Shown here: piece by piece, positions 50,454 to 63,353 of the stretch | Layout: each line of letters starts with the position of its first letter | Numbering within the stretch: the first letter of the stretch is position 1 | NCBI GenBank assembly: GCA_004764695.1 | Contig: SMSO01000014.1 | Location: 5,276,845 to 5,340,844, forward strand | DNA from: Schizochytrium sp. TIO01 | Taxonomy: Eukaryota; Sar; Bigyra; Thraustochytrida; Thraustochytriidae | Direction: 5' to 3' | DNA length: 64,000 nucleotides | Position numbers and translations under genes: made by a program | Notes under the pieces: model-generated | What the model was told of the DNA's origin: nothing | What the model saw: the letters and a program-made list of their open reading frames with translations, nothing else | Database searches by the model: none

Positions 50454-53400
50454 GACTGTGCTCGGCGCTATCTTTCAGGTCTACAACATATTCGCTTTGC
50501 GCGGTTAGAAATGGCTGGGTGGCAAAGAATGAACGCTAAAACAGCAAAAACAAAAAGCAAATATACCGGAATTCCGGTAAATTTGTTAAAGTCCCGGAAT
50601 TCCGGTTTTACGATTTCTTACTATCAAGTCCATGATTTGGGTTATACTACTCGGAGCCATCATAAAAAAATTAATATATATGTATATATATATATAAAGG
50701 CAAAGAGAAACTAAAATAGTCCCTGTCAGTACATAGTACTTTATTTGAGGGAAAAGGTCAAACCTTAAATGATTATTTTGGCTTCGAGCTTTACCCGAGC
50801 TAAAGATGATGGACACCATCAGGCCCTTCTGATGGTTACAAGAGCAACATAGAACATAATCTCACCGGCAAAGCCAAAATATCAAGAGACTGATAACTCA
50901 TGCTCTCCGACTATCCTGCTTTTCTCCATTTTCTTGTTTACCACGACCGAAAATTAAAATGAGAGAATTACATGAACCTGTTCTGCTTCATGCATTTATA
51001 AGGTGCGTGGTTGCAACTGTGAACTGTCTCGGTTTGATTAGGGTGCTCAATGTCATTTCATTTGCATTGACAAGGCTAAATGAGACACACTTTTATTGCA
51101 TTGTACCTATAACTATGAGACAAAGGTCGACCAATGAAAGTTTTTCATTGCACCTCCATAAGCTAGTGGCTTTTCTATCTTGTTCCCCTTTGTATAGAGT
51201 CAAATTTTATTGACATAAACATTGGCAAGTTGATGGCCTGATCATTACGAGATATTATCTCTTGGATGAAAGATATTATCTTTTGAGATAATTGAACCAG
51301 TCTGGATACGATTTTTGAATTGTTTCACTGCTTGCTTCAAATCTCATTAGGATTGTTGAGGGATATGTCTTTGCTCTCCAAATTAGAAAAAAGCTCCTTA
51401 CGATTTTTAGAAATACTGATGCTTGACAGTCAACTTCAGTGTCTTAAGGGTGTATATATATGCTACATGAGAAAGCAAACAAGCTGGTGTATGATGGTCA
51501 AAGAGCCCAAAGGTCAAGGTTTGTTTTTCTTTCATGGTGCATATGTTTTAATCATTGATTAATCGTCGACGTTCACACACCCTCCTACCAGCACGCTTGC
51601 ATCAATCGTTGCCTAGAGTCTAAATATTATCTAGTTGATTCGAATGCGTGCACACGAGTAAAAGACTTTAGAATTGTAAGATTAAAAGATAGTCCAGATG
51701 CTTTCAAATAAGGGAAGAGATGAAAAGTAATGAAAGTGCAAATATTATTTCTTGGTGCCAAAGTGGTAGTGGAAAATACATAGGTACCCAGTCACTTAGT
51801 TATAACCAACGTTGCGATACCATTAAAAGTTGACATAGTGCTCTTAGTTATATAAAATTTGATAAAGAATTAATAAAACCCGAAAATGTCGTTCATGGGT
51901 TGCGCACTAGTCATGATATAAAATAGTGAATGACTGAGTGGAAAGATAATATGATAGAATTGATAAGACAGTTGTATTTTGCAGTAAAATTGACTATGGT
52001 TGTTTTGTTTTTCCTATTGTTTTTAAGTTTTTATGAGCTCTGCACATTGGCAAACTAAAGAGTCGCCTAAACTAGGAGGCTAAACAAACAACTAGGAAAT
52101 TGTCCTCAAATTTCTTGCTCTTGAAGAAGGGCAGTAATCTCTTAGAACAATATCCAGTCGTAATTCCCTTCATCTCTTTCTTTTAATATTTTTTCCCTTT
52201 TTCTCTTTTTAGAGAGAAGAAGGACTTAGGTAGTAATAACATCTGGCATCATCGTAACATTTTAACCTAAGGAGAACATTTTATTTTTCTCGCAAGATCA
52301 CGATAGTCTCGGGCATCAGATTCATCTGTCGGTTCTCGATGCTGAAGGCTTAGGTGGGAGGCTTGTACAAAAAAATGCTATGGACACTGTCATTTTTGCA
52401 AATTCTATTTAATCTTGAAATTAAGATGAGTTGCTGCACAATGAACCTAGTATCAAAATGCAGCTTAACATCTGCCTGACTTATTGTATATTTAACTTTT
52501 ATGTTGTGGTATGAAGACACTATCTTTTAGTTCTTTGCTAGTTTTCCTCGCAATTGGTTTGACTCTAGAAACGAAAAAACAAAACAAAAAACATTTATCT
52601 CAATAAATAAAATTAAATTTGTTTAAAATTTAAAGAAGAGAAAAAGATAGCGAAGTCAATGAGTACACAACAGTACATACGTCTTAACCAGATTCATGGA
52701 ACCACCGACCCGAGATTACGGAACTCAGCAAAGGTCTATATGGTTCTTCTCACAGAAAGGCGTGCGCTCACTTCCAAGTTTCCGCGAGAAGTGCTGTGAA
52801 TCTTTCAATTTTATCAAACCTTTCAACTCGTCTTAGGATGACGAGCAACTTGAAGTTATATTTTGAAAAAAGAGGAACTAGTAGTACAGGCTCAAAGAAA
52901 TGTATTGATGTTAAGATAACTCGTTCTAGCAGCACTCGTTGAGCTAGCCTTTCATTTTTTGGGGGATACTTATAGAAATCGACATGTTCTCACTTGGTTT
53001 ATTAATTATCAAAGCTTAGAAGGATGGTTTGATTTGGTTTTTCAAAAAATTAAAGATTCTGCATTTAGGATAGTGTTTTATTAAAAAAAGATACTGTTCT
53101 GAAAGGCACATCTTTGGATCAATTGTAGTTGCTGCGTCCGGCTGATTTGAAAAGGAAAATAGAGCTGTTATGCAGTAATTCCTGCGGTGTTAAGACTCTC
53201 CCTGTCAAGAAGGGCATTTAGATTTTGGCAAGTCCTTGCAAGTAATGAACTATTTGCATTTTAACAAAGCTAGCCTTCAACAAGTTGAACTTATTTCTTT
53301 TCTTTTCTTGCAGGAGTAAACTACACAAGGGAAAATCCATTTTGAATTTGCATTTTTACAATGACACATGTCCTACGAAGGCTCTCTTTCACCACATTGG

Positions 53401-55661
53401 ACAACGAAGTTCGTAATACTTAACTTGAGGCATAATGCGGCGTAATGAGCCAGACAAACTGCAGTACCTTTGGGAGGTGATGGAATACATGTTTTCACTG
53501 GTTCAAGCGAACCTTAGCCCTTCAGCCCTTCTTAAAATCAAAAGACAAACTAAAAGCTAAATACTAAAAATAAAGATTAAAAACTAAAAACTAAAAATTA
53601 AAAACTAGAATAACAAATTTTCTCTATCTTTAAAAGTAAAAAGGTAAAAGTAAAAAAGTAAAAAAGTCTCCAATGAAAACCTTCTAAACATTTATGATCC
53701 CAGTACTAGTTAGATGGATAGGTAGATAGCTAACTTTCATGATTAGAGTATAGTAATGCTCGTAGCAGTTCATCCGAGAATGTTGAATTATTCTTGGATG
53801 CGACACTGATCGTTAAGACTGCCATTACCTTTTCTATTCTAATGCTAAACTGCAGTCTGCAGCTACCACATTCACGAGGGTGCAAGAGTGAACGAAGCAT
53901 GTGAAAAGGGCATGCCATGAGTAAGAAAGCATGATTGCCATGACAAGGAGTATCTGCGTTCTATACCTGAGCAGTGTCTGCAGAACACCCAACCTGAAGT
54001 TGATGAGTAGCACAAGGTTTGGTGAGGTTGGCAGACGATGATGACGAAAAGCAGTCAAACTTAATGGAAGCAGCTTTGCATAGCATGAGAGCGAAGAAGC
54101 CATACTACGACGTTGGATCAGAACTTCAAGTCTAACCTGAAGGGTTTATATTACTACCTCCTATTATGGACTGCGACTTTCATTGCTCGCTTGCTTTCTT
54201 CTGCTGTTGCTACTAAGTATGCTACGCCACTGTCTAATCTGCTGACGTGTTCACGTTGGCAGGAACGACGCCATTTTGTATAGTCGCTCAATTCTTTTCG
54301 TCTAATAGGCCTATGTGATGAGTGGGGCGTAATGTGAGTGCCTAGGAACTGAAGTCTCCATCAGCCCCAGCAGAAGGGACTCACTGGTACAGAGTGTTTT
54401 GTCGAGTAAGCCTCCCTCCTCATCTTTGGCAAGGTCATGAGTCCGGACTCGGTGGTATCTTTTGATTAAAAGCTCGCAATATATTTTAACTTAAGTTCAC
54501 TAAAAAAGTAATTAAATAGCAATGATATGGAATATTAAGAAGAAAAGATAAGAAAAGTATATGCTCTGATAGTAAATGGGGATTGCTTGTATTATATACA
54601 GCAAACCCCCCTACTGATTGCGAGTAAGAAAAGAAAGACAGTTTCAGAATTCTTGGTTTGGTTCTCTTGCTTACCTAAGCATCTGTTTTACGTGTTGCTG
54701 TTAGCAGTCCTACGAGAAACCTGAGGCTACAAAACTACCGATTTCTTAGAATATGCAAGATCCAAACTTCACTCAACCATGATAATTTATGAACTTCAAC
54801 ATTAAAATAGTACCTACGTAGTGATTGATGAGTGCGCAATTGCAGATGTCAAAGAGCCTCAGCGGCCAAAAACTCGATGAAAGGGAAAGAGAGGTAATGT
54901 CCAATCCCTGTGAAGGTTTGCGAGCAAGAGTCGGGTAATTGCTTTATTTTGAAGCTGCTACACATACGTAGGCAGGCGTGTTGTGTTCTCGTGTGTAATA
55001 GATTCTTGTTCTTATTCAGATGAACTAATAAATTGAGGGTGCGGGGTTTATCAAGCGTCCGCTGATTGCAGCATTCTTGCAGCAGCTTTGTCCGGACTCC
55101 GCAATGCCCGCTGAGCAACACTCTACCTAGATACTAATTATATCATCTATTTCAACTACTCAGTAGGTAGGTAAGGTGCTTAGGCGCTACATGTTCGAAC
55201 CCGACTAGTTTAGGAAAGTTTAGGATACCTCAAATCTGGCAACCTTATGGATCTGTCTCGTTAGCTTGAGAGTTTGAGGGTCGAGTTAATCCAAGCATTT
55301 GCCAAATTTACCAGCCTGCTTAATATTTCTAGTTGAGAGCTTGTGCTTGCTCAGTCTTGGGATCGAGGATGACACTTTAGCTGTTGCAAAAAAGGTGAAG
55401 TGCCAATCAGAATAGAGCTATAGGTCCCTGAGTGAGAAATTTTCTTCTTATTGATTTTGCTTCTCATAATCGTGTCGGCTTACCTAACTTAATAAATTAT
55501 TATCCTACTAGCTGTTCAAAGTTTGCGAAGAGCGTGCACTTGCGCATCTGAGCTGGTCGGTAGTCACTAAATACAGCGGACATGGTGAAAGAACTTGAAA
55601 CGATAGTAGTTGTAGGTACTGCCTGATATTATCTGGGCCTGGGGTAGTAGTAAAAAGTAGT

Positions 55662-55811
55662 GGCTTGAGTTTTACCCAAGTTTTTAAATTAGAAAAGATT
55701 TTAACACTGATGCCTGGTAGTAGAGTATCTACTAAGTTAGTAGGTATCTACTCAGGCAGGCAACAGAGTCAAAATCTTTTTAAATTTAAAAACTTGAGTA
55801 AAACTCAAGCC
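55662..55811. repeat. 150-bp foldback (inverted repeat) element
   Basis: The 41-base arms at 55662-55702 and 55771-55811 are inverted copies matching at 38 positions (arm begins GGCTTGAGTTTTAC). The 68 bases between them also pair: TGCCTG and related bases near 55711-55733 face their complement near 55739-55758. The whole unit could therefore fold into one long hairpin with a small central loop. This is the shape of a miniature inverted-repeat transposable element or a small-RNA precursor. No clear target-site duplication was seen. Confidence 0.75.
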
Positions 55812-56729
55812 AAAAAAGCCAATCATTAATGAAAGCGCTTCAAGAATGATGACGACATCGAGAATGCAAAGCTCCGTGGCCGCCCCTTTTGAACGAGTTA
55901 GATTGAACATGAGTTGACAATGCGAAAGGGAAAAGGGGAAAGGGGAAAGGGTTGACGGATTCCTTCTGATTCAATTCCTTCCTTCATACTTACTTAAGTC
56001 CTACTGCCTCGGGCAACTATTCGGGTTATTCGGGGCCAGTTTCTGTCACGCCGACTCGATGAATAGACGTGAGAGAAGAAGAATGGGGCAGCTTAGTAGG
56101 TGCTATCACTAGTAGTAGGTATTCATAAAGAAGAAAGCTATTTTCATTGTTTCACGGCCATTTCAAGAGTCTTTCAGTTCTCTAGAGAGAATGGAAACAA
56201 TGCAAAGAGAAGAGTCAGGCAGAAAAGTCAGAGCAGAACGATGTGTTGAAAATTAACCAATTATTGCTGCTTTTGCCCATCATCCCATAGAGCTCATTTC
56301 TAAAGCAGTTTCATGTTTCTTGAGAGTGTGTCTCTGTCTACCTAATAGTTGTATAGATGCGTTCATTATTTAGAATTAGTAGAATAATCCTCTGCGGCTG
56401 AGAGTGAGTGTAGAAACTGATGTGTTATCTCTGCTAGTGGCCACTTCTAGCCATGGTATTAGTAAGAACACGCTCCTCCATTTCCGAAAGAAGAGACTGC
56501 GACGTACGTCACTATTTGGAAAAGAAAGATCATTATCTATCAATATATAGGTAGATAGGTACCTAGTACATAGCACTGCTGCCCTTTTATTTCAAGTCAT
56601 CATACGTAGCACTTTCAAAGAAAGAAGTCGCTCAAAGGATAAATGATGCTGATATTCGAACCTTTAAAAGAGATCCTAATCTTTAAAAATAGTAACGTTA
56701 TAGAAAAATAATAATTATTGATGATGTCA

Positions 56730-56776
56730 GCAACACCAGCAGCACCAGCAGCACCAGCAGCGCCAGCAGCACCAGC
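56730..56776. repeat. CAGCAC/CAG trinucleotide-type repeat
   Basis: Tandem CAGCAC units with a few interruptions (CAGCGC). On the minus strand it would read Gly-Ala repeats, within a frame lacking other protein character. Confidence 0.75.
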
Positions 56777-59700
56777 TTTTTCTGGCGAATGCTTTTGACA
56801 ATGAATAAGGGAGGTTGTTTCGCATATCATATAAAGAGCTGAGCTTTCACGTAGAGGTGGGGCTATTTGGGCGCTATCGACTCGAACGAGGTAATTGCAA
56901 AGAATGAGAAATATTACCAAGATTTTGTGGCGGCAACCGGGAAAGTAATAGGTAGAAAGCAAATGATAAATGATAAAAACTATTGCAAAAGAACGCTTTG
57001 TAACTTAAAAAAAGAAAAAGAAAAAGTAAAGCTATTATCCGGTGCAACAGTTTCCCTATGGCATAAGCTTTCAAGCAAGCTTGAGCACAATAATTCCAAG
57101 CACTCTTTAGACTGCTCTAAAGTAAAAAACCAGCTGCTGTGCACCGCGCAACTACATTAAAAAAGAAAAATAAAATTTTATTTTATTTTATTTTATTTGT
57201 AAATGAGTAAAATTATTTTACACATTTTAAAAGTTAAAAATAACAAAGTTGCAAGTGTTCTTTAAAATTTGAAAGGCCACCTGTTCATAATGAGAAAAAA
57301 ATATAAAAGCAACACTCATCGTGTCGCATTCTGAACTGCATTTGATCGCTCCCGAAGCTGCAAATTGCATTATGAAGCGCGGAGGAGGAAGAAGAAGAAG
57401 CAGAAGAAGAGGAGGAGCATGCCTCGACTGCCTCAGACATCCATCTCAGACATCTCAACATCTCAGATGAGCCATGCCATGCAGCCTTGCCAGAAGAAGA
57501 GAGCCCTGGCGAGGCGTGTTTGCAGCATAGAAAAGCACTAAGCTCAGTCCACAGTGAATGAGAGAATGGGCGAGCGAACCGCAGCGCACTGGCGGAGGAT
57601 GCTGGTTGATAAAGCAACAACAAAAAAGAGCTCGTCGGGGGAGTCGCGAAAATAGAGTAACTGCGCACGAGCTCAAAGAATAAGATGATGGCTTAGCAAA
57701 TGGCGCGAAGGTTGCAAATGTTTCCTCTTGCTGCGTCCCTCTTTGCTCCTAATCTTAGCATGGGAGAGAAACCGCAGCAATGCGAGTTGATGCATTTACA
57801 AGGAAACAGAAAATGAGCGATAGTACTTTCGAGGCTGGTTGTCAGACAGAAAGTGGGTGGTGATTCAATGTTGTCTGTTGCACATCCTTGAGTAGAATAA
57901 GGGGGCTTATTGCCGCGTTTCTTCTGTTGGCAGCTTTCGTGACAACATCACAGCGATAAGCATGCCGTGCTCAGGTTGCCAGCGCAATTGCAAACTGCAC
58001 TGCAGAAAGAGTTACTGCTGCTTTACATAGATACCATACTTAGGAACTATATTGATTTTAATAAAAAAATATGAAAAAATGAAAAAAGATAACTCCGTGT
58101 TCAAAATACTGCCTTTTAAACTTTTAAATAAAATAAATAAATATGAAATTTGTTGAAAAAGTACTTTTGCAAGTATTACTTATATTACGCATATGTGAGC
58201 ACTGTTACTTCTGTTTATCTCGCTTTGCAGCCAGCTACTTTGAAAGCGAAAAGTGCTCACCCTACCAGCGCTATAATAGTCCCTCTCCCTGCCATAGAAG
58301 TAATGTTTTGATTAAAAGAATTTAACACTGAAATGGCCTTTTAAAAGTTCTTCAAGAAGAGGCACATTAATGATATAGCATTTTAATGATTATTGTAAAA
58401 CTTATTTATATTTTTTTTTTGGACAGAGAGACAGTCGGGGACAAACGACCATCTTAATATAGTTTCTCTGTATGCAAATCCTACGAACAGTGCTATGTTA
58501 AATTTAAAGAGAAGAAAGAGACATATATTACATTTAATAGCTACAGTGTTTTTAACAAAGTAAAAAAGAAAAGAAGAGAAGACCTGTAAAAATCATCGCA
58601 AGATCAAGAAGCAAAATCGCATTGAGACGGACAGGTACGTAGCTGACATGACTTTCAAGACGACACGTGGAACGACACGATGGACGCCGCTATGTAGGCA
58701 ATGGAGAGATACACCACTCGTGGTGTCGTGGCGGGGACGAGGAATACACTTCACTACGCTGGGCATCGCCTCCAGCTCTTGAGCTAGGCAAAGCACTGCT
58801 TGCATCTGCGTCACTCGCAGACTGCTGCTTTGCCTGCATGCAAGCTTTGCGAGAATCACCGCGATTCAAGTGCTCGACGACAATAGCAAGGCAAAGTCAG
58901 CAAGCGAGAGCAATGCGTGGCTGTGCAGGGCGTTAGAATGTTCTATCTACATGCGCATGGATGGGTGAGGGTGGGTGTGGTTGGCATGGTGGCTTTCGAT
59001 GCAATGTCGATCGAGGCAGGAGGATGGTGCTCAATGTTTCATCTATCCTTGTTTGTTGTTGTTTTTAGTTGAAGATCCTTTGAAGTTCCTCTTCTTCTCC
59101 TCTTCTTCTCTATCTATCGCAATCTTTGTGCCTGTCTTGTTGATCTGGAGGCGCTTCTTTCTTTCCTTCTTTCTTTCCTTCTCGCCCTCTTCGGAGTCGA
59201 GTCGATGGGGACGGCTGCGAAGACGGGTCTCTCGGGCAGTGAGGAGGGCTCTTCGCTGGCGTCCAGTAGTCTTGCTCGCTGTCTCTTGCTGCTGCTGCTG
59301 CTGTTGCTTGTGACGCGTCTGTTCTTTGATGTTGCAACATAGGCCAAACAGCACCAAGGCGAACGAGAGATCCGCGATTGATTATGGAATATGGAAGCGA
59401 GCAGTAAGAAGTAGCTATGGGAAAACAAACACATTCATTCTCTCTCTCTCTATCTATCTACCTACTGAATGAGCAAGAGGCAGTGAACAATGAGGCAGAG
59501 TGACGATTGATTAGTCTCTGAGATACCAGAGATCCACTCAGACAAGCAAGAAGACAAACTGCAGCAAGAAGACAGAAGGAAAGAGGCGCTTGTTTTCAGG
59601 ACAACAGATCATATCATGCTCACCCAGGTGATGACATGACGAGTTCAATCCAGATAATACACACTTGGCCAACATCATCATGACCGCCTAGGACACGATT

Positions 59701-61901
59701 GTTCATTCCCGCATTGTCAGGTGCCTTGTGGCGCCTCTCAGAATTGCTGGACGATGTAGTTCTACAGGGATGATCTTTGGAGGGAGGCATTCTCATTGCT
59801 CTTTGATTAGATGGAGTAAGGATCAGCTGCTCTCGTAGGCACGAGTTCTATCATTCGGGAACTTATCGAGTCACTCGGTGATGATGCACTCTCGTGTGCA
59901 TGTGTTCTTTGGCTGGATTCCATGAATTCTGATGTGGTCCTGGCTGCTTGCTTGCTGCTCATGAGTGGTCTCAAATCGGTTTGCTCCTGTAAGTGCCTTC
60001 AGGATTGATCCTTTGCTCAATTCAGATTACTTGCTCGACCCGCTCATTTTGAGAATGCTGATGGAGATGAAGATCCTATCGTCGAGAGGGATCGCGTTTC
60101 ACCACATTTTTATTAGAAGCGGACAGCGCAAGCTATCGCCGTCGCCATCTCTCTGTTTCTAACTGCATGCATGTTCATTTGTCTCTCTGCGAGTGTATGT
60201 GTGTGTTCCTGCAAGGCAGCAATAGATGGATGGATGGATAAATCGACAGGGATTGATTGCTCAAGACGATGTGTGCGGATCCGATGTTCCCTCTCTCTCT
60301 TTTCCTTTTTTATCATTCCCTTTTTCCCCTCTTCTTCTTCGCTTTTCTTTGTATTACCTAAGGACGCAAGAGACTCTCATGGTTTCCGCCTTCTTTCACT
60401 CCGGTTTCCTCCCTCTTTCTTCCTCTTTTCTTTTCTTTTCTTTTCTTTTCTTCCCTCTATCCTCTGCGGCAGTAGGTAATCGATAGCAGTGAGTGGATGG
60501 AATTAAGTAAGAGGAGACTAATAATAATACGTCACATGATGATAATTCATTAGAGGAAGAGAGGGCAGCGAAGACAGACTTAAAGAAAGCAGAGACAGAG
60601 AGAGAGAGAGAGAGTCGGAGAGGGGAATCGCCGTCTCGTTGGAGTGAGTTCGATCAATCGACTGATTGTTACTGAGAGATCGATGAATTCTCCTCTCCAG
60701 AACAGACAGAGAGACGAGACAGGAAGAAGACCAAGGCCCTCTTTGGCTGGGGTGGATGGGTGTTACAGAGACAGACAAGACAGTCTTGTGTCTGTTCAAA
60801 GGCAGTTAGTTCGTTTTTTCTGCTTTTGAGCGCTCTCGTGGAATACCCTTTTCACGCCGTCATTATAGAAATGAATCGGACTGATGTCAAAGAAGGATGA
60901 CAACAAAGGACTGAGAAGAAAGACAGAGACGGGAAAGGCATCAGAGCAAGCAAGCAAGCAAAGACGTAGACAGACATCTGGCGTTCCCTCTTCCCGACCA
61001 TTATGCGAAACCATGGCTGCTCGTAGATTGCAGCATCGCACTGATGAGAATGAGAGATAGAGAGTACGTGGTGGTTTTGGGCGTATCCGCGAAGCCGCAG
61101 GAAGACGCCCAATTGAATGAAGGAAGGCAAAATGGGAGAGATTCCTCTTTCCATCATTCATTCCCCACACGCAGATACATTGATGAGCGATTTAGGTAAT
61201 TAATTCCCTGCTTATGCAGATCCCATCGTTGTTCTGTTGGTACGCGTGAGCTTAGGCTCTGATAGCATCAACAACACCGTATCCAGAGGGTGAAATATGG
61301 ATCCACCAAGATTTCTTTGATTGCAATGCTCGTCATTACCTATCGTCGTAATAGCTAGTGCTATGACGATTTGTAATAGTTGTGATGATGATTATAACAA
61401 TTGCGATCTTGAAGAGGGAAGGGCATGATGAGAGCAGCTTGGAGTGGGAAGAGTAATCTTTCCATCTCGTTTGGATGAAAGCTCGATGGAGAGGGCAAAA
61501 CCACAACTTGTGCACAAGGGTAGAATCTCTCCTGCAGTACTTGTGGAAGAGCAGCTACAGGACCAGGAAAGGAGGAAGAGGGAGGAAGTAGTATAGTACT
61601 ACTGTCTCACATTCACGTTCTCACGTGTTACAGGCGAGATACGGAGTTTAAAAGGCAAAGCTCTCTCGGGGTTGAGAAGCTGGGTAGAACGTCAAAGGTC
61701 GTTAATCGTGAACCACGGTGTCTTGCTTGAGCCACTACTCACTAGTGCATCCATAATCTAAAATCTACTTTAGACAACAAGAACAAGAGAGAAAACTGAC
61801 AAACAAATAACTGTATCCCATCATTTGACACAATGTCGTACAACGATTCAAACGAGCAGGCTTCAGTAGAACGCACAAACGAAAACAGAAACCAAAAGAT
61901 C

Positions 61902-63353
61902 ATGTCGCAGGTGACCCTTGGCGCTCGTCGTATCATGGAGATCTCCCGTGGTGTTCGCTCCTTCAGCGCTGCTGCCAACAGCGCTGGTACCCCCATCCGC
62001 ATGGGCGATGACGGCAACATTGTTGTCCCCAACGACCCCATCATCCCCTTCATCGCTGGTGACGGTACTGGCCCTGATATCTGGAACGCCAGTGTCCGCG
62101 TCTTCGATGCCGCCGTCGAGAAGGCTTACGGTGGTGAGCGCAAGATCGTGTGGAAGAAGGTCCTCGCCGGTGAGGAGGCCTTCCGCAAGACCGGTGAGTG
62201 GCTCCCCGAGGCTACCCTTCAGGCCTTCCGCGACTACCGCGTTGGTATCAAGGGACCCCTCACCACCCCTCTTGGTGGTGGTATCCGCTCCCTCAACGTT
62301 GCCCTCCGCCAGGAGCTCGACCTCTACGTGTGCCACCGCCCCGTGCGCTACTTCCAGGGTGTGCCCTCCCCCGTCAAGAAGCCTGAGCAGGTTGAGATGA
62401 ACATCTTCCGTGAGAACACCGAGGATATCTACGCCGGTATTGAGTTCATGACTGGCACCCCTGAGGCCAAGGAGGTCTACGAGCTTCTCCAGAAGCTCGG
62501 CGTTGCCAAGAAGGTTCGCTTCCCGGAGACCTCCAGCTTCGGCATCAAGCCCATCTCCAAGGAGGGTACCGAGCGTATCGTCCGCGCTGCCCTCGAGTAC
62601 GCCATCTCCTTCAACCGCCCCAGCGTGACTCTCGTCAACAAGGGTAACATCATGAAGTTCACCGAGGGTGCCTTCGCTCGCTGGGGCTTTGCTCTTGCCA
62701 AGTCCCCCGAGTTCCGCGACAAGTGCGTCACTGAGCGCGAGTCCTGGATCATCGGCAACCGCGACGACGGTGTGACCGACGCTGTTGCCAACGCCAAGCT
62801 CCTCGAGCCCGGCTACGACATGATGACCGACGCCCAGCAGCAGGGTGCCGTCAAGGAGGTCGAGGAGACCCTCAACGCTATCTACAGCACCCACGGCAAC
62901 GGCCAGTGGAAGAACAAGGTGCTCGTCCGCGAGGTTATCGCCGATATTGCCCTCCAGCAGGTCCTCACCCGCCCCAAGGACTTCTCCGTTGTCTGCTGCC
63001 CCAACCTCAACGGTGACTACCTCAGTGACGCCCTCGCCGCTCAGGTTGGTGGCATTGGCATTGCCCCTGGTTCCAACGAGAACCTCATCACTGGCCACGC
63101 CATCTTTGAGGCCACCCACGGCACTGCCCCCAAGTACGCTGGCCAGGACAAGGTCAACCCCTCCAGTGTTCTCCTCTCCGGTAACATGATGTTCAACTTC
63201 ATGGGCTGGACTGAGGCCGCTGACCTCATCATGAAGGGTATCGGCTCTGCCATCTCTGCCAAGCGCGTCACCTACGATTTCGAGCGCATGATGGAGGGCG
63301 CCACCAAGCTCAAGTGCAGTGAGTTCGGTGACGAGGTCATCAGCCGCATGTAA
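61902..63353 (+). CDS. icd: NADP-dependent isocitrate dehydrogenase, E. coli type, probably mitochondrial (483 aa)
   Basis: Oxidatively decarboxylates isocitrate to 2-oxoglutarate with NADP. Diagnostic stretches are [14 protein letters not shown] near the N-terminus, [20 protein letters not shown] with the substrate-binding serine, [31 protein letters not shown] and [32 protein letters not shown] carries the Lys-Tyr pair that sets NADP rather than NAD preference in the E. coli enzyme. All are of the bacterial type I class, not the animal/plant IDH1-IDH2 type. The N-terminus [20 protein letters not shown] is Arg/Ser-rich, lacks acids up to Glu13, and resembles a mitochondrial presequence. An in-frame ATG at 61833 would add 23 residues, but that stretch is A-rich and leader-like, so 61902 is preferred. 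Codons end almost always in C or G. Confidence 0.93.
   Translation: MSQVTLGARRIMEISRGVRSFSAAANSAGTPIRMGDDGNIVVPNDPIIPFIAGDGTGPDIWNASVRVFDAAVEKAYGGERKIVWKKVLAGEEAFRKTGEWLPEATLQAFRDYRVGIKGPLTTPLGGGIRSLNVALRQELDLYVCHRPVRYFQGVPSPVKKPEQVEMNIFRENTEDIYAGIEFMTGTPEAKEVYELLQKLGVAKKVRFPETSSFGIKPISKEGTERIVRAALEYAISFNRPSVTLVNKGNIMKFTEGAFARWGFALAKSPEFRDKCVTERESWIIGNRDDGVTDAVANAKLLEPGYDMMTDAQQQGAVKEVEETLNAIYSTHGNGQWKNKVLVREVIADIALQQVLTRPKDFSVVCCPNLNGDYLSDALAAQVGGIGIAPGSNENLITGHAIFEATHGTAPKYAGQDKVNPSSVLLSGNMMFNFMGWTEAADLIMKGIGSAISAKRVTYDFERMMEGATKLKCSEFGDEVISRM

Larger units (their letters stand above)
50454..61832. other. 11.4 kb gene desert
   Basis: No frame above 130 codons and none with a recognisable domain. 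Contains AT-rich DNA, a run of AAAACTAAAAATTA-type repeats (about 53540-53612), a 150-bp foldback repeat (55662-55811), CAGCAC repeats (about 56730-56776), ATTTT repeats (about 57176-57198), GA/CT-rich low-complexity tracts (59440-59462 and 60595-60614) and TTTTC repeats (60426-60452). Two T-arm-like sequences were examined and rejected as tRNAs. Long non-coding RNAs or spliced genes with very short exons cannot be excluded. Confidence 0.5.

Noticed and set aside
55186-55210. Sequence resembling a tRNA T-loop (GTTCGAACCC)
   Set aside because: The flanking bases do not pair as a T-stem, and no anticodon arm or acceptor stem fits around it.
56867-57160. Plus-strand frame of 97 codons, Lys/Asn-rich
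   Set aside because: It lies in AT-rich desert, has no motif, and its composition follows base composition; the opposite strand is equally open.
59043-59434. Overlapping minus-strand frames rich in Gln, Lys, Arg
   Set aside because: Three frames are open at once over simple CT/CTG-rich repeats, so the openness is due to low complexity.
61863-63119. Minus-strand frame of 418 codons opposite isocitrate dehydrogenase
   Set aside because: Its Val/Leu/Gly/Ala/Asp/Glu-rich composition is the reverse complement effect of strong C-ending codons on the plus strand; no domain is visible.
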